Positions 1-7,717 of a stretch of DNA of 55,517 nucleotides are shown here, in pieces. Within the stretch, counting starts at the first letter, position 1; each line of letters begins with the position of its first letter. The stretch is taken from contig CAMYJB010000016.1 in NCBI GenBank assembly GCA_947258565.1, forward strand, positions 1-55,517. Direction: 5' to 3'. The position numbers and the translations under genes were made by a program. A model generated the notes under the pieces. The model did not search any database and was not told the DNA's origin. It worked only from the letters and a program-made list of their open reading frames with translations. The DNA is from an uncultured Woeseiaceae bacterium (GTDB taxonomy: Bacteria; Pseudomonadota; Gammaproteobacteria; Steroidobacterales; Woeseiaceae).

Positions 1-144
1 TCCATTGCATTCTACGAATTCACACGGACGATGGAGTCCTACAAGTTCATCATCGCCGAAAACACGACGCTTGTTCTATCGACAGACAGCGAGCTGTTCA
101 AATTCTTAAAAGGCATGGATCCGAACGGAGGAGCAACCCCATGA
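1..144 (+). CDS. SPFH-domain (HflC/prohibitin-like) protein, 3' end only
   Basis: An open frame runs from the first base of the window to a TGA at 142-144. It encodes 47 residues with no start in view, so the gene begins outside the window. Segments such as FYEFTRTMESY and LVLSTDSELFKFLKG resemble the C-terminal end of HflC-like SPFH proteins, where an aromatic-rich helix is followed by a 'vls-dSefFkyl' motif. SPFH proteins are membrane scaffolds that often modulate proteases; that role is family knowledge. The stop overlaps the next start by four bases (ATGA), implying translational coupling. Family assignment rests on a short tail only. Confidence 0.55.
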   Translation, partial: SIAFYEFTRTMESYKFIIAENTTLVLSTDSELFKFLKGMDPNGGATP

Positions 145-932
145 ACACAATTAATCCACGTCTCGATCGTATCGCTTACGCCCTGATGGCCCTGATGGCT
201 GTCGCCGGCTCTACAGGCTTAGCGAGGGCGCAAGGTATCGCGGACACAATTCCGGCCAATGCGAGTGCGAATACGTATGGGAAAGGATGGCAGTGCGACA
301 CGGGTTTTCGTGAGGATGATGGCAGCTGTGTTGTGGTAACGGTACCGACAAATGCCTTCCTCACGGACTCGTCTTACGGATCCGGCTGGAAGTGCAAGCA
401 TGGTTTCAAGCAAAAAGGCGACGCGTGCGATCCGGTCGCATTGCCGGCGAATGCCTACATCAGCGCGGCGTCAGGCGATAGATGGCTGTGCGAAAGAGGC
501 TATCGACGAGGCGGCGAGACTTGCGCGGCGATCAATGTGCCGGCAAATGGCTATCTGACAGGAAATACCAGCGGCTCGGGCTGGGCCTGTGATCGGGGAT
601 ACCGGGCGACGAAAGGTGCCTGTGTCGCTATCGCGGTACCGGCGAACGCATACCTGGCATTCACGTCGAGTAATCCCGGCTGGGAGTGCGATCGCGGCTA
701 CCGGGAAGTCGATGGCGCCTGCAATGCCATCGAAGTGCCCGCACACGGATATTTGTCCGGGCGGTCTTACGGGAAAGGCTGGGAATGTGATCGCGGCTAT
801 CGAAAGTCCCAGGCAACGTGCGTTGCTGTTGCGTTGCCGGAGAACGCTCATCTGAATTTCTCCGGAAACGAATGGGAATGCAACAAACCTTACCGTAAGC
901 GACAAAATGCATGTGTCCTCGGGAGACCATAA
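141..932 (+). CDS. Secreted cysteine-rich repeat protein (seven two-Cys repeats)
   Basis: This 263-residue protein has an N-terminal signal peptide (hydrophobic stretch about residues 14-28, likely cleavage after ARA). The rest is seven tandem repeats of about 32 residues. Each starts with a VPANAYL-like segment, continues to GWxCDRGYR and ends with a second cysteine before the next VPAN. Every repeat has exactly two cysteines, which suggests one disulfide per repeat in an exported, rigid, bead-like protein. I know of no assigned function. It overlaps the SPFH gene upstream by ATGA and the small gene downstream by TAATG, so the three are probably translated as a unit. Confidence 0.8.
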   Translation: MNTINPRLDRIAYALMALMAVAGSTGLARAQGIADTIPANASANTYGKGWQCDTGFREDDGSCVVVTVPTNAFLTDSSYGSGWKCKHGFKQKGDACDPVALPANAYISAASGDRWLCERGYRRGGETCAAINVPANGYLTGNTSGSGWACDRGYRATKGACVAIAVPANAYLAFTSSNPGWECDRGYREVDGACNAIEVPAHGYLSGRSYGKGWECDRGYRKSQATCVAVALPENAHLNFSGNEWECNKPYRKRQNACVLGRP

Positions 933-1093
933 TGAACAAAAAAGATCAACAGACGATGGAGGCACACGGCATTACTTGTGCAACCAGGAAGGTGTATTCT
1001 TACAAAGACTTCAAGTATGAGCGCCTCGACGATGCGGTTCGCTACGCCGAGATCGACGCCAGCCGAATTCAGAAGACCGGCAGTAATTCGTAA
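932..1093 (+). CDS. Small hypothetical protein (53 aa)
   Basis: The ATG at 932 shares its first base with the TAA stop of the Cys-rich gene (TAATG), a classic reinitiation arrangement. An in-frame ATG at 911 exists but lies inside the upstream gene and is less likely. The product is hydrophilic, with no signal peptide or membrane helix, one Cys and a motif YSYKDFKYERLDDAVRYAE that looks like a folded alpha/beta segment. I do not recognise the family. Its tight coupling is the main reason to believe it is real. Confidence 0.6.
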   Translation: MNKKDQQTMEAHGITCATRKVYSYKDFKYERLDDAVRYAEIDASRIQKTGSNS

Positions 1094-1261
1094 GGAAGTT
1101 GCGAGCAGTGTATGGAGGTCAAGCGGGCTGAATTTGACCCGCACACTTTTGCGTGGAATTTGCGTCAATCAGCTGTGGATCGTTGTGCACGGTGATGCAA
1201 CAGAGGCAACGGACGCTCCGGTAACTGGTTGAGAAATATAAATTGAATCAACCACTTAGAT

Positions 1262-1284
1262 TTCTGAAAATCCGCGTGTCGGCA
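1262..1284 (+). repeat. 23-bp direct repeat, copy A
   Basis: TTCTGAAAATC begins this 23-bp unit, which recurs at 2087-2109 with two substitutions (both C/T). The two copies lie on either side of the secreted-protein gene at 1511-2074. Confidence 0.55.
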
Positions 1285-1320
1285 GTTCGATTGATTCGAA
1301 TCGCCGCAGGGCGATCCTCA

Positions 1321-1365
1321 CCCCTTCGGGGCGCACTTCGTGCGTCTTGATTCGCTGCGCGAATC
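1321..1365. other. Three consecutive perfect hairpins
   Basis: The 417-bp space between 1093 and 1511 has no convincing gene. It contains three perfect stem-loops, almost back to back, each with a 3-nt loop: CCCC/GGGG at 1321-1331 (loop TTC), CGCAC/GTGCG at 1332-1344 (loop TTC) and GATTCGC/GCGAATC at 1349-1365 (loop TGC). Such a run is unlikely by chance. It may be an RNA structure, a terminator region or a remnant of a palindromic mobile repeat. There is no T-run after it. Confidence 0.6.
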
Positions 1366-1510
1366 GGTCTGCCCCTGGCCACCATTCCTTTCCCACCTTA
1401 ATGCGCGTCCCCATCCTCTCCAGCGATCCGGAAAAGCACTACTGAAGAATGTCCGACCACTTTTCCTTAGCGGGTCTATACTCTCCGGACTAATCGATAA
1501 GGACGCTGCT

Positions 1511-2074
1511 ATGAAAACACATTTCTCCAATCGTTTTATCCGGGCTTTACTCGCGTTATTTGTCAGCATTACGTTTGCCGGTACGGCATTGGCGGATGAC
1601 GAAACCGCTGCTACCAAGATTGCTCGTGCTGAGTCTGCCGCGCCCGCCAGTATTTCAACTGATGCGACCATCGTGGATGTTGATGGCACGGTGCTGCGGC
1701 AAGGTAGTAATGGCTGGACCTGCCTGCCCGGGGTGCCGCTGATTCCGGGCGACAAACACCCGATGTGCAACGATTCTGTGTGGTCGGCCTGGTTAGCTGC
1801 TGTCGCGGCCGGTGAGGAATTCTCGACCGATACAATTGGCTACTCGTATATGCTGCAAGGTGATGCGATGGTGCACAATCATGATCCATCGGCAACCGAA
1901 CCGGACGACAGCGGCCACTGGGTTCAGGAAGGCCCGCACCTGATGCTGTTGCTGCCTACTACCGTTTCTTTGGCAGGCATGAATGCCGATCCGTACCAAC
2001 CCGGGCCGTACGTAATGTGGGGCGAAACGCCTTTACGGCACATAATGGTTCCGGTCGGGCCGCGGGAGCAATAG
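1511..2074 (+). CDS. Secreted hypothetical protein
   Basis: The ATG at 1511 starts a 187-residue protein with a clear signal peptide (hydrophobic core FIRALLALFVSITFAG, cleavage near ALA-DD). The longer frame from 1340 would begin inside the hairpin array and lacks a signal, so it is rejected. The mature part includes VLRQGSNGWTCLPG and PMCND, which I recognise as a recurring motif of uncharacterised exported proteins; the two cysteines probably form a disulfide. A His/Asp stretch (MVHNHDPSATEPDD) could bind metal, which is only a guess. No operon partner is evident. It lies between two copies of a 23-bp repeat. Confidence 0.75.
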   Translation: MKTHFSNRFIRALLALFVSITFAGTALADDETAATKIARAESAAPASISTDATIVDVDGTVLRQGSNGWTCLPGVPLIPGDKHPMCNDSVWSAWLAAVAAGEEFSTDTIGYSYMLQGDAMVHNHDPSATEPDDSGHWVQEGPHLMLLLPTTVSLAGMNADPYQPGPYVMWGETPLRHIMVPVGPREQ

Positions 2075-2086
2075 GCGCGCGATAAA

Positions 2087-2109
2087 TTCTGAAAATCTGC
2101 GCGTCGGCA
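2087..2109 (+). repeat. 23-bp direct repeat, copy B
   Basis: This is the second copy of the unit at 1262-1284 (21 of 23 bases identical). It lies in the short space between the convergent genes ending at 2074 and 2127. Confidence 0.55.
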
Positions 2110-2126
2110 TATCAGCCGAGGCGCTG

Positions 2127-3368
2127 TCAATCAGCTTTTCGTGAATTTGCGGCCGCAAACTTCCGTGCGATCTTTGCGGCGACGCTCGTGATCGGTGCTG
2201 ATGCTCCCCGCCCGACCGTGTTCGCGGCCATTGCGACGACGATCTCGTGATCGGGGACGATCAACAGTATCGCCGTGGATCCGGCGCGGGTCCCGCCATG
2301 GTTAATTAGCGTGATTATCCTCTCGGCGCCGGTGTCATCATCCGTCACTACCAAGCCGCCTATGCGCCAGCCAAGGCCGTAATGCTGAGGATTCAGTCTG
2401 CCTGACGGCAAACCCCTTGCAGTGAAAATCTCGTTACGGGTCGCTTCGTTGAGCAAACTGTCGTCAAGCATGGCATTGCCAAGCCGGACCAGGTCGGTCG
2501 GCGTCGATACAAGGCCGCCTCCGGCCCATTTGTAACTGCTGTTGGTCACCGGTGCCCGGATAACGGCCTTTTTCGAAAAGGTGGCGACATAGTCTGTCGC
2601 CCGACCGCCCGAGATGTACCCGGTCTCGTCTATTGAGGTCTGTGTCATTCCCAGTGGCTCGAGCACGTATTTCTGAAGCGCGCCGATGTACGGCTGTCCG
2701 GTTATCCCTTCGATTGCTGCGGCGACCAGCGTGTAACCGAAGGTGCTGTATTCGAAATCGGTGTCCGGCTCGAAGAGCAGCGCGTCATCAGCAAACAGCG
2801 AAAGGCTTTCCTCCGTGCTCGAGAACTCACGGTTGAGTGCCGACTCCGAGAAAACGGGAGGCCGCCAACTGAACCTGTAATGCCGTATGCCTGCCTGGTG
2901 CGATAGCAGCTGCCGCAGCGTTATCGTATGTTCCTTCTCGGGGAAAATCGGAACGTAATCTCGCACGTCGGTGTCGATATCGAGCGCGCCCTGCTGCCAG
3001 AGCAAAGAGGTGAGGACGCCCGTAAACGGCTTCGAAACACTTCCGATTGGATAGACCGTATCCGGCGTGGCCAGGGTTTGCGATTCGATGTCGGCAAAAC
3101 CACAAGCGTCCGCCCAGACCAACTTGCCGGCGACACCCACCGCTACCGAGATAGATGGCGACAACAGGGACGCGCGGTACGAATCAAGTTCATCATGAGC
3201 CGACGCGATGGTCCCGGCGTATGACGATTCATAGACTCTGCTGTTACTGGCGACAGCCGTACCGGCTGAGGGCAGCGGCTCTTGTAACGCAATCACCGAA
3301 GCGGTAGCCGCTGCTATAAGCAACGCCACGATGATCAGTATCCACTTGAATACCCTTGCGATTCTCAC
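2127..3368 (-). CDS. Serine hydrolase, beta-lactamase/PBP class C fold
   Basis: The product has 413 residues with an N-terminal hydrophobic segment (about 9-28) that is a signal or membrane anchor, so the enzyme should act in the periplasm. The active-site motifs of the class C beta-lactamase/DD-peptidase/esterase fold are present: SVSK with the nucleophile at S110 and lysine at K113, YST at 207-209 in place of YxN, and HGG at 357-359 in place of KTG. The HGG variant is common in esterase- or peptidase-like members, so true beta-lactamase activity is doubtful. Its substrate cannot be read from the sequence. It lies 102 bp downstream of the SLOG-like gene on the same strand and may be cotranscribed with it. 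Confidence 0.85.
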   Translation of the reverse strand: MRIARVFKWILIIVALLIAAATASVIALQEPLPSAGTAVASNSRVYESSYAGTIASAHDELDSYRASLLSPSISVAVGVAGKLVWADACGFADIESQTLATPDTVYPIGSVSKPFTGVLTSLLWQQGALDIDTDVRDYVPIFPEKEHTITLRQLLSHQAGIRHYRFSWRPPVFSESALNREFSSTEESLSLFADDALLFEPDTDFEYSTFGYTLVAAAIEGITGQPYIGALQKYVLEPLGMTQTSIDETGYISGGRATDYVATFSKKAVIRAPVTNSSYKWAGGGLVSTPTDLVRLGNAMLDDSLLNEATRNEIFTARGLPSGRLNPQHYGLGWRIGGLVVTDDDTGAERIITLINHGGTRAGSTAILLIVPDHEIVVAMAANTVGRGASAPITSVAAKIARKFAAANSRKAD

Positions 3369-3470
3369 ACAATCCTCCCGCGCGTTAGTGTCTGAACTTC
3401 GATGCTCCCGAAGGTCAATTGGTTTAAAGAGACCTTCAGCGGAATTCCCGGGCCGCAGAAATGACTGGGC

Positions 3471-5201
3471 TCACAGCCCGCCCGGTTCCGGCTGACGTTC
3501 CCTGTGAACCAGTATCCACTCGGCGTGCTCTGACAAAGCCGCATCGCCGAGGCCCAGCAGGATTTCCCGGCGTTCCGAATCGCTGCTGGCCTCGTCCAGA
3601 CGGCGGCGGGCATTCCTGAACACAATCGCCATGAACTGGTATTGTTTCGTTAGCTCGCGATCGCCTTTCTTTTGCGAATAAACTTCGGCGATACCCGCGA
3701 TGAGCGGCAGGACACCCATAAGTGCGATCAGCGGATCCCGCATGCCACTTCCGATACCCTGCAAAAAGAACGCCAGGAAAATCGCAAGCGCAATACCGGC
3801 CCACAGGCACCCAAGCGTGAGAAACCCGATAGTCCGGCTGATTGTCGAACGCTGCGCGGCTTTGCGCTGATAGTAGTCCAGCTGACCAGGACTGTTCGGG
3901 GATCCGATCCAGTGGTCCATGGCAAATCGCAGACCAGTGCTCTCTTTGTCTGCAGGTAACGAGTCCGACAGGGTACCGGCTACCCGCATGACATTTCGTA
4001 CCCAGCCCAGGTCCATATCCCGTTGCCGCAGGAAGTTATCGTAAGCAAACTTCGTATGCCCGGCCCCCTGAATTCCGGCAATTGCTCGATAGAACTGGAC
4101 GCGCAGCCCCTCAGCAAGAACGCGGTAGTCGAGATACTTTCTGTGCCATTCTCGGCGGGTTGCAATGTTGGCGATGAGGACGCCGAGTAGCAGAAATCCG
4201 ATGAACGCGTAAATGAACGAGTCGTTCGCGTTGAGTTCGCTATAAAGTATAAAGGCAAGCCCCGTCAGAAAGGCGAGGGTGTAGATGATCACGTGAGTCA
4301 TATCGACTCTGCGCTGAAAATGGTTGGCCAGCACATCCGCGACATCGAAGGCGTCCCTCACCCTCATCGCCGCGCCGTAGATCAATGTATCGGGCGGCGT
4401 AGCTTCCGACGAAGTGTGTTCGGAAATGCGCGCAGCAAACCTGTGGACGTCCTTGTTAAATGCGTTCATACGGCTGAATACGCCGACGTAGCGCTTCGGC
4501 ATCGATTCGACGCGCGGGCTGTCGGGGTCGGCCGTAAACCAATGGCATTGCAGCGGCGCCATTCTGTCCGGGCTTCCCGCCGCGTTCCTGCGCGAACAGG
4601 AAATGTGGTACACGAGGTCTGATTCGTCATCCGTCAGGAATAGCGAGGAGCGCGGCACGCTTTCTGCAAGCCCGGGCAACCGGTCGTAATGCTGAAAGTA
4701 AACGACTTGCGAGGTGCCCCCCACGCCCTCGGACTGAACGCCGTCCCAGATCGCCAGCAGGATGTGGCAGTGGGCACTGATAAACATCCCGGCATTTGCA
4801 TAGCACACATCACGCGCGTGTCCTTTCTGCCGCCACTCGTCCGCGGGAGTTGTCGTGACGGGCAGCGTCAGGACCTCGGACTGACGGCAAAGCGCCGTAA
4901 ACTCATCCCGCGACTCGGAAGATTCAAAGTCCTGCATATAGTCTTCGGCCGGCATCGGCAGTACCGCCTGGACCTGCAAACCGGCCTCGATGGCGACTTT
5001 GGCAACCAGGCGATCGGCGCCTTCGGCGAGTGCTGTCATCACGCGCACGGGCGTGTCCGGAAAATCCGCCTGCAATTCGACAAAGAATGCGGCGACTCTG
5101 CGCTCCAGCGCTGCTACTTCCCCGTCAACCAAATCGCGATGACCGGTCACGCCGACTACGATCGGCGTCACGTTTTGCGAAGGAAAGGTAATGCCATGCA
5201 T
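3471..5201 (-). CDS. SLOG-like nucleotide-sensing protein with four membrane helices
   Basis: This 576-residue protein starts with a Rossmann-like region: VVGVTGHRDL at residues 15-24, then MTALAEGADRLVA, the Gly/Ala-Glu-Gly-Ala-Asp pattern of the SLOG (LOG/DprA-like) superfamily. That family binds or produces nucleotides. Two hydrophobic hairpins follow, one near residues 305-350 and one near 455-505, each followed by a charged helical segment. The combination recalls the SLOG and SLATT (2TM) proteins predicted to be membrane effectors in nucleotide-dependent conflict systems. Here sensor and membrane part would be one polypeptide. The gene stands alone upstream of a serine hydrolase, with no cyclase or other recognisable defence gene beside it. 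The N-terminal fold is a motif-level call; function is inferred. Confidence 0.6.
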   Translation of the reverse strand: MHGITFPSQNVTPIVVGVTGHRDLVDGEVAALERRVAAFFVELQADFPDTPVRVMTALAEGADRLVAKVAIEAGLQVQAVLPMPAEDYMQDFESSESRDEFTALCRQSEVLTLPVTTTPADEWRQKGHARDVCYANAGMFISAHCHILLAIWDGVQSEGVGGTSQVVYFQHYDRLPGLAESVPRSSLFLTDDESDLVYHISCSRRNAAGSPDRMAPLQCHWFTADPDSPRVESMPKRYVGVFSRMNAFNKDVHRFAARISEHTSSEATPPDTLIYGAAMRVRDAFDVADVLANHFQRRVDMTHVIIYTLAFLTGLAFILYSELNANDSFIYAFIGFLLLGVLIANIATRREWHRKYLDYRVLAEGLRVQFYRAIAGIQGAGHTKFAYDNFLRQRDMDLGWVRNVMRVAGTLSDSLPADKESTGLRFAMDHWIGSPNSPGQLDYYQRKAAQRSTISRTIGFLTLGCLWAGIALAIFLAFFLQGIGSGMRDPLIALMGVLPLIAGIAEVYSQKKGDRELTKQYQFMAIVFRNARRRLDEASSDSERREILLGLGDAALSEHAEWILVHRERQPEPGGL

Positions 5202-5594
5202 GATGGGTATTCCCGGGGGTGCCAGAGCGCTTGGAATTCTATCGCGAATAAGTGCAATTCCGAGCCGTTTCCGTCCCCTGCCAAAGGGTCATCCCACCCT
5301 TGGGCATCGCGCGCGCCATTTCCGCACCAGATATTTACCAATGGCGCGCTGCTGCTTTTGAATCGCTAAGGCTGTACGTTATGAACGCTTTGTAACTCTT
5401 CACGGTCAATACCTTGAAAGCGTGCCTGATGTTATGGCGGGCATTCGAATGACACTGTCGTCAAAGAAGACAGCCTGACTAGGGATTGCATAATCCTGGC
5501 AGTGCGCGGTTCGAATCAGTAGCAAGACCTGACCGGACTGAGATCGTTGCGGGATGATATTGCGGCTGAACGGGCGTTTTGCCGGGTGGCTCGG
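5202..5594. other. Intergenic gap, no gene seen
   Basis: This stretch of almost 400 bp separates the start of the SLOG-like gene from the 3' end of the gene at 5595. No open frame looks like a protein. It should carry the promoter of the SLOG-like gene. A tRNA-like fragment near 5481-5517 was considered and rejected. Confidence 0.5.
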
Positions 5595-6005
5595 TTACCA
5601 CGATTGCAACTCATGCTCGCTGGCAAACCGGGCAGACCGAATGCCGAACGATACAGTTTCCTCTTGTCCAATAAAAAGGAAGCTCAGAACCAGGTTCAGG
5701 CTGGTGAGATCCGCGTTATCGAACTCCGCCAGATCAAATTCGAAGGTTTGCCACTCGTCGACTAGCACAACTTCGATGTTGCTTTGGCTGCCGTCATCCG
5801 GATCGTCCTTGTCCTTCATATTAAGGAGCAATACCTCGCCGCCGATCGACCCCCTGGCCTCGAGGATCAGTTTGCCGAAGCGCGAGAAGTCTCTGCTGCC
5901 GCGGCCATAAGTACCGAAAGTTGCTGGAACGGAGAAATAAATAGCAGCCCACGGCAGACCACCGTTGTAGGTGACCTCAACGGCATCGTTGGCTTGCCGT
6001 ATCAT
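5595..6005 (-). CDS. Small beta-rich protein, carbohydrate-binding/CIA30-like fold suspected
   Basis: The 136-residue product has no signal peptide or membrane helix. The pattern (AIYFSVPATFG, FGKLILEARG, WQTFEFDLAEF, LSFLFIGQEETVSFGI) resembles jelly-roll modules of the CBM/CIA30 type, in which a strand with 'W..f.idl..f' precedes a final strand. Its ATG overlaps the stop of the upstream DUF6090 gene by four bases (ATGA), so the two are coupled. Because the module lacks an export signal of its own while its partner is a membrane protein, it may once have been, or may still act as, a C-terminal domain of that partner. Function unknown. Confidence 0.55.
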   Translation of the reverse strand: MIRQANDAVEVTYNGGLPWAAIYFSVPATFGTYGRGSRDFSRFGKLILEARGSIGGEVLLLNMKDKDDPDDGSQSNIEVVLVDEWQTFEFDLAEFDNADLTSLNLVLSFLFIGQEETVSFGIRSARFASEHELQSW

Positions 6006-6796
6006 ATTATGATCGAAGTGTGGCGAAGGACTGACATATTGATCATCCCGACAAACAACCGCGCCAGGGACCGTAGCTTTTCGTATTCGTTGTATATCGA
6101 CCTCAAACTGAAGATGAAAGAAAGATCGAAAAGTTCGACGGAATATGCGCTCCCGAAATACTCTCGGTAAAACGGCTGTAGTTGATCGAAACGACCCTCT
6201 GCGAGACCTATCGGATTGTGGATGGGCAATTCCTTGCCTTCGGATGGAGTTGACGTGGCCCCGTCAGGCAGCGAGACGAGTGAGTTCAATCGCGTATTGT
6301 GGTCTTGCTCCAGCTGACGGACACGAGCAATCGCGTCATTGTAACGCGACAAGAGTTTCTCCACGTCCCGGCCCTGCAATCTGTCGAGCACGCCGGAAGA
6401 CTTGAGCGCATCGAATCCGCTCGTGTTGGGATTGAAGTAGATCGTAGTCTCCGCGGCCCGCAGTGCGCGGGCAAGATAAAGGACCTCTTCGACAGTGAAA
6501 GACGATTTGAGCAGCAGAAATGAGCGCACGTTCGAGGACAGCAATATGGCTTCGCCCCGTCTGTCACGTAACTCATCGAGTTCGTCAAGGTCATCACGGA
6601 GGTTGCGGGGGATACTTTGCAGGTAACTATCGAGCGTTGCCTCGTCCTGGCGGTCTGAATTCCAGTTTTCGATTTGCAGGGCGATCAAGATTCCGACAAC
6701 GACAAGCGCAATTTCGCCCGTGGCATAAAGCATATACCTGCGGGTCTTGCCGCTCATGAAAAGCCCTCTTTTAATGCGCCGAAAGACTAGAAGCAT
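6002..6796 (-). CDS. DUF6090 family membrane protein
   Basis: The 264-residue protein begins MLLVFRRIKRGLF and continues RRYMLYATGEIALVVVGILI, then ALQIENWN. This start, the single N-terminal helix (about residues 26-43) and the conserved QIxNWN after it are the hallmarks of DUF6090. The rest is helical, probably periplasmic, with coiled-coil-like stretches rich in Asp, Glu, Leu and Arg (about residues 50-90 and 150-180). No enzymatic motif is visible and the family's function is unknown. It is translationally coupled to the beta-rich gene downstream. Confidence 0.8.
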   Translation of the reverse strand: MLLVFRRIKRGLFMSGKTRRYMLYATGEIALVVVGILIALQIENWNSDRQDEATLDSYLQSIPRNLRDDLDELDELRDRRGEAILLSSNVRSFLLLKSSFTVEEVLYLARALRAAETTIYFNPNTSGFDALKSSGVLDRLQGRDVEKLLSRYNDAIARVRQLEQDHNTRLNSLVSLPDGATSTPSEGKELPIHNPIGLAEGRFDQLQPFYREYFGSAYSVELFDLSFIFSLRSIYNEYEKLRSLARLFVGMINMSVLRHTSIII

Positions 6797-7115
6797 GATG
6801 TTTCAGCGATTCGATTTCCGGTCATACGCAATCACGCCACAACAATAACCACACGAGGGCGCAGCGGTCCAACGAACCGTAATCCCGAGCTGGTTTGCCC
6901 GTGAGCCGCGCGCCGGCCTTCCATGCACTTTGCCGGGGTCAGTTTGCCTGAACCGGCTGTACATTGTTGCGCAAAGTCGCATCCTTGAAGTAACGGAGTC
7001 CCCGGCAAGGCGGTTGGTAAGTAATAACAAAATCATAACCTTGGCGTAACAAAGATCCGCATGTCGGCGGCCCGGCCGGGCCGCGCAGCGAGGGCAAATG
7101 CCAGGAGTAATTTCA
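6797..7115. other. Divergent intergenic region before nrfH
   Basis: This is the left part of the space between the minus-strand DUF6090 gene and the plus-strand nrfHA operon. Short open frames here have no protein-like character. It should hold the DUF6090 promoter; the right end leads into the FNR/Dnr-like site at 7116. Confidence 0.4.
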
Positions 7116-7129
7116 TTGATCTATGTCAT
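7116..7129 (+). promoter_or_regulatory. FNR/Dnr-like half-perfect box upstream of nrfH
   Basis: TTGATCTATGTCAT matches the Crp/Fnr-type pattern TTGAT-N4-(A/G)TCAA at all but the last base. It lies 52 bp before the nrfH start, and a stem-loop (CCAGATT at 7137-7143 with AATCTGG at 7155-7161) sits between the two. Control by the Dnr-like protein encoded at 13848 is inferred. Confidence 0.5.
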
Positions 7130-7180
7130 ATTGCCCCCAGATTTAGAAAACTAGAATCTGGCGCGTCTTGGGGAGGAAGC

Positions 7181-7690
7181 GTGTCAAGAGCCAGCAACGG
7201 GAAGAGCACCGGGCCGCAAGTGACCAGGTCCGTTATCCTGTTGGCGGTTTTGGCCGGCATCCTGCTGGGCGTCGGCGGCTATACCTTTCTGTATGCGGAG
7301 GGATTGTCCTATATGAGCGACGATCCCGAGGTCTGCATCAACTGCCATATCATGCAGCCGCAATACGACTCGTGGCAGAAGTCGAGCCACCACGCGGTCG
7401 CCGTCTGCGTCGACTGCCACCTGCCGCACGACTTTTTCCGCAAGTACATCGCGAAAGCCGACAACGGCTGGCATCACTCCAAGGGCTTCACGCTGCAGAA
7501 TTTCCACGAGCCGATCATGATCAAGGCTCCGAATGCACGCATTCTCCAGGACAACTGTCTCGCCTGTCATCAGGACATGGTGCATGAACTCGTTGTCGGC
7601 GTGAACGGGCCTGCAGAGGAGGTCCGCTGCGTGCACTGCCACGTCACGGTCGGCCACGGAGACACAACCGGGCTGGGCGGGCCGGAATAG
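7181..7690 (+). CDS. nrfH: Cytochrome c nitrite reductase small subunit NrfH
   Basis: NrfH is the membrane-anchored tetrahaem quinol dehydrogenase that passes electrons to NrfA on the periplasmic side. The GTG at 7181 follows a strong ribosome site, GGGAGGAAGC (7171-7180), and gives 169 residues starting just before a single membrane helix (about 17-38). A longer in-frame ATG at 7061 precedes the regulatory site and is rejected. Four haem motifs are present: CINCH, CVDCH, CLACH and CVHCH. The segment [16 protein letters not shown] and [12 protein letters not shown] are typical of the NapC/NirT/NrfH family. It lies 27 bp upstream of nrfA. Confidence 0.92.
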   Translation: MSRASNGKSTGPQVTRSVILLAVLAGILLGVGGYTFLYAEGLSYMSDDPEVCINCHIMQPQYDSWQKSSHHAVAVCVDCHLPHDFFRKYIAKADNGWHHSKGFTLQNFHEPIMIKAPNARILQDNCLACHQDMVHELVVGVNGPAEEVRCVHCHVTVGHGDTTGLGGPE

Positions 7691-7717
7691 ACATTAATTG
7701 AGACCAGGTGCGGGCAA

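Noticed and set aside
5481..5517. tRNA-like fragment (TTGCATA loop and GGTTCGAATC)
   Set aside because: The anticodon stem has mismatches, the T-stem does not pair and no D-arm or acceptor stem can be drawn.
6803..7036. 77-codon minus-strand frame upstream of the DUF6090 gene
   Set aside because: No ribosome site, arginine-rich shadow composition and position in a promoter region.
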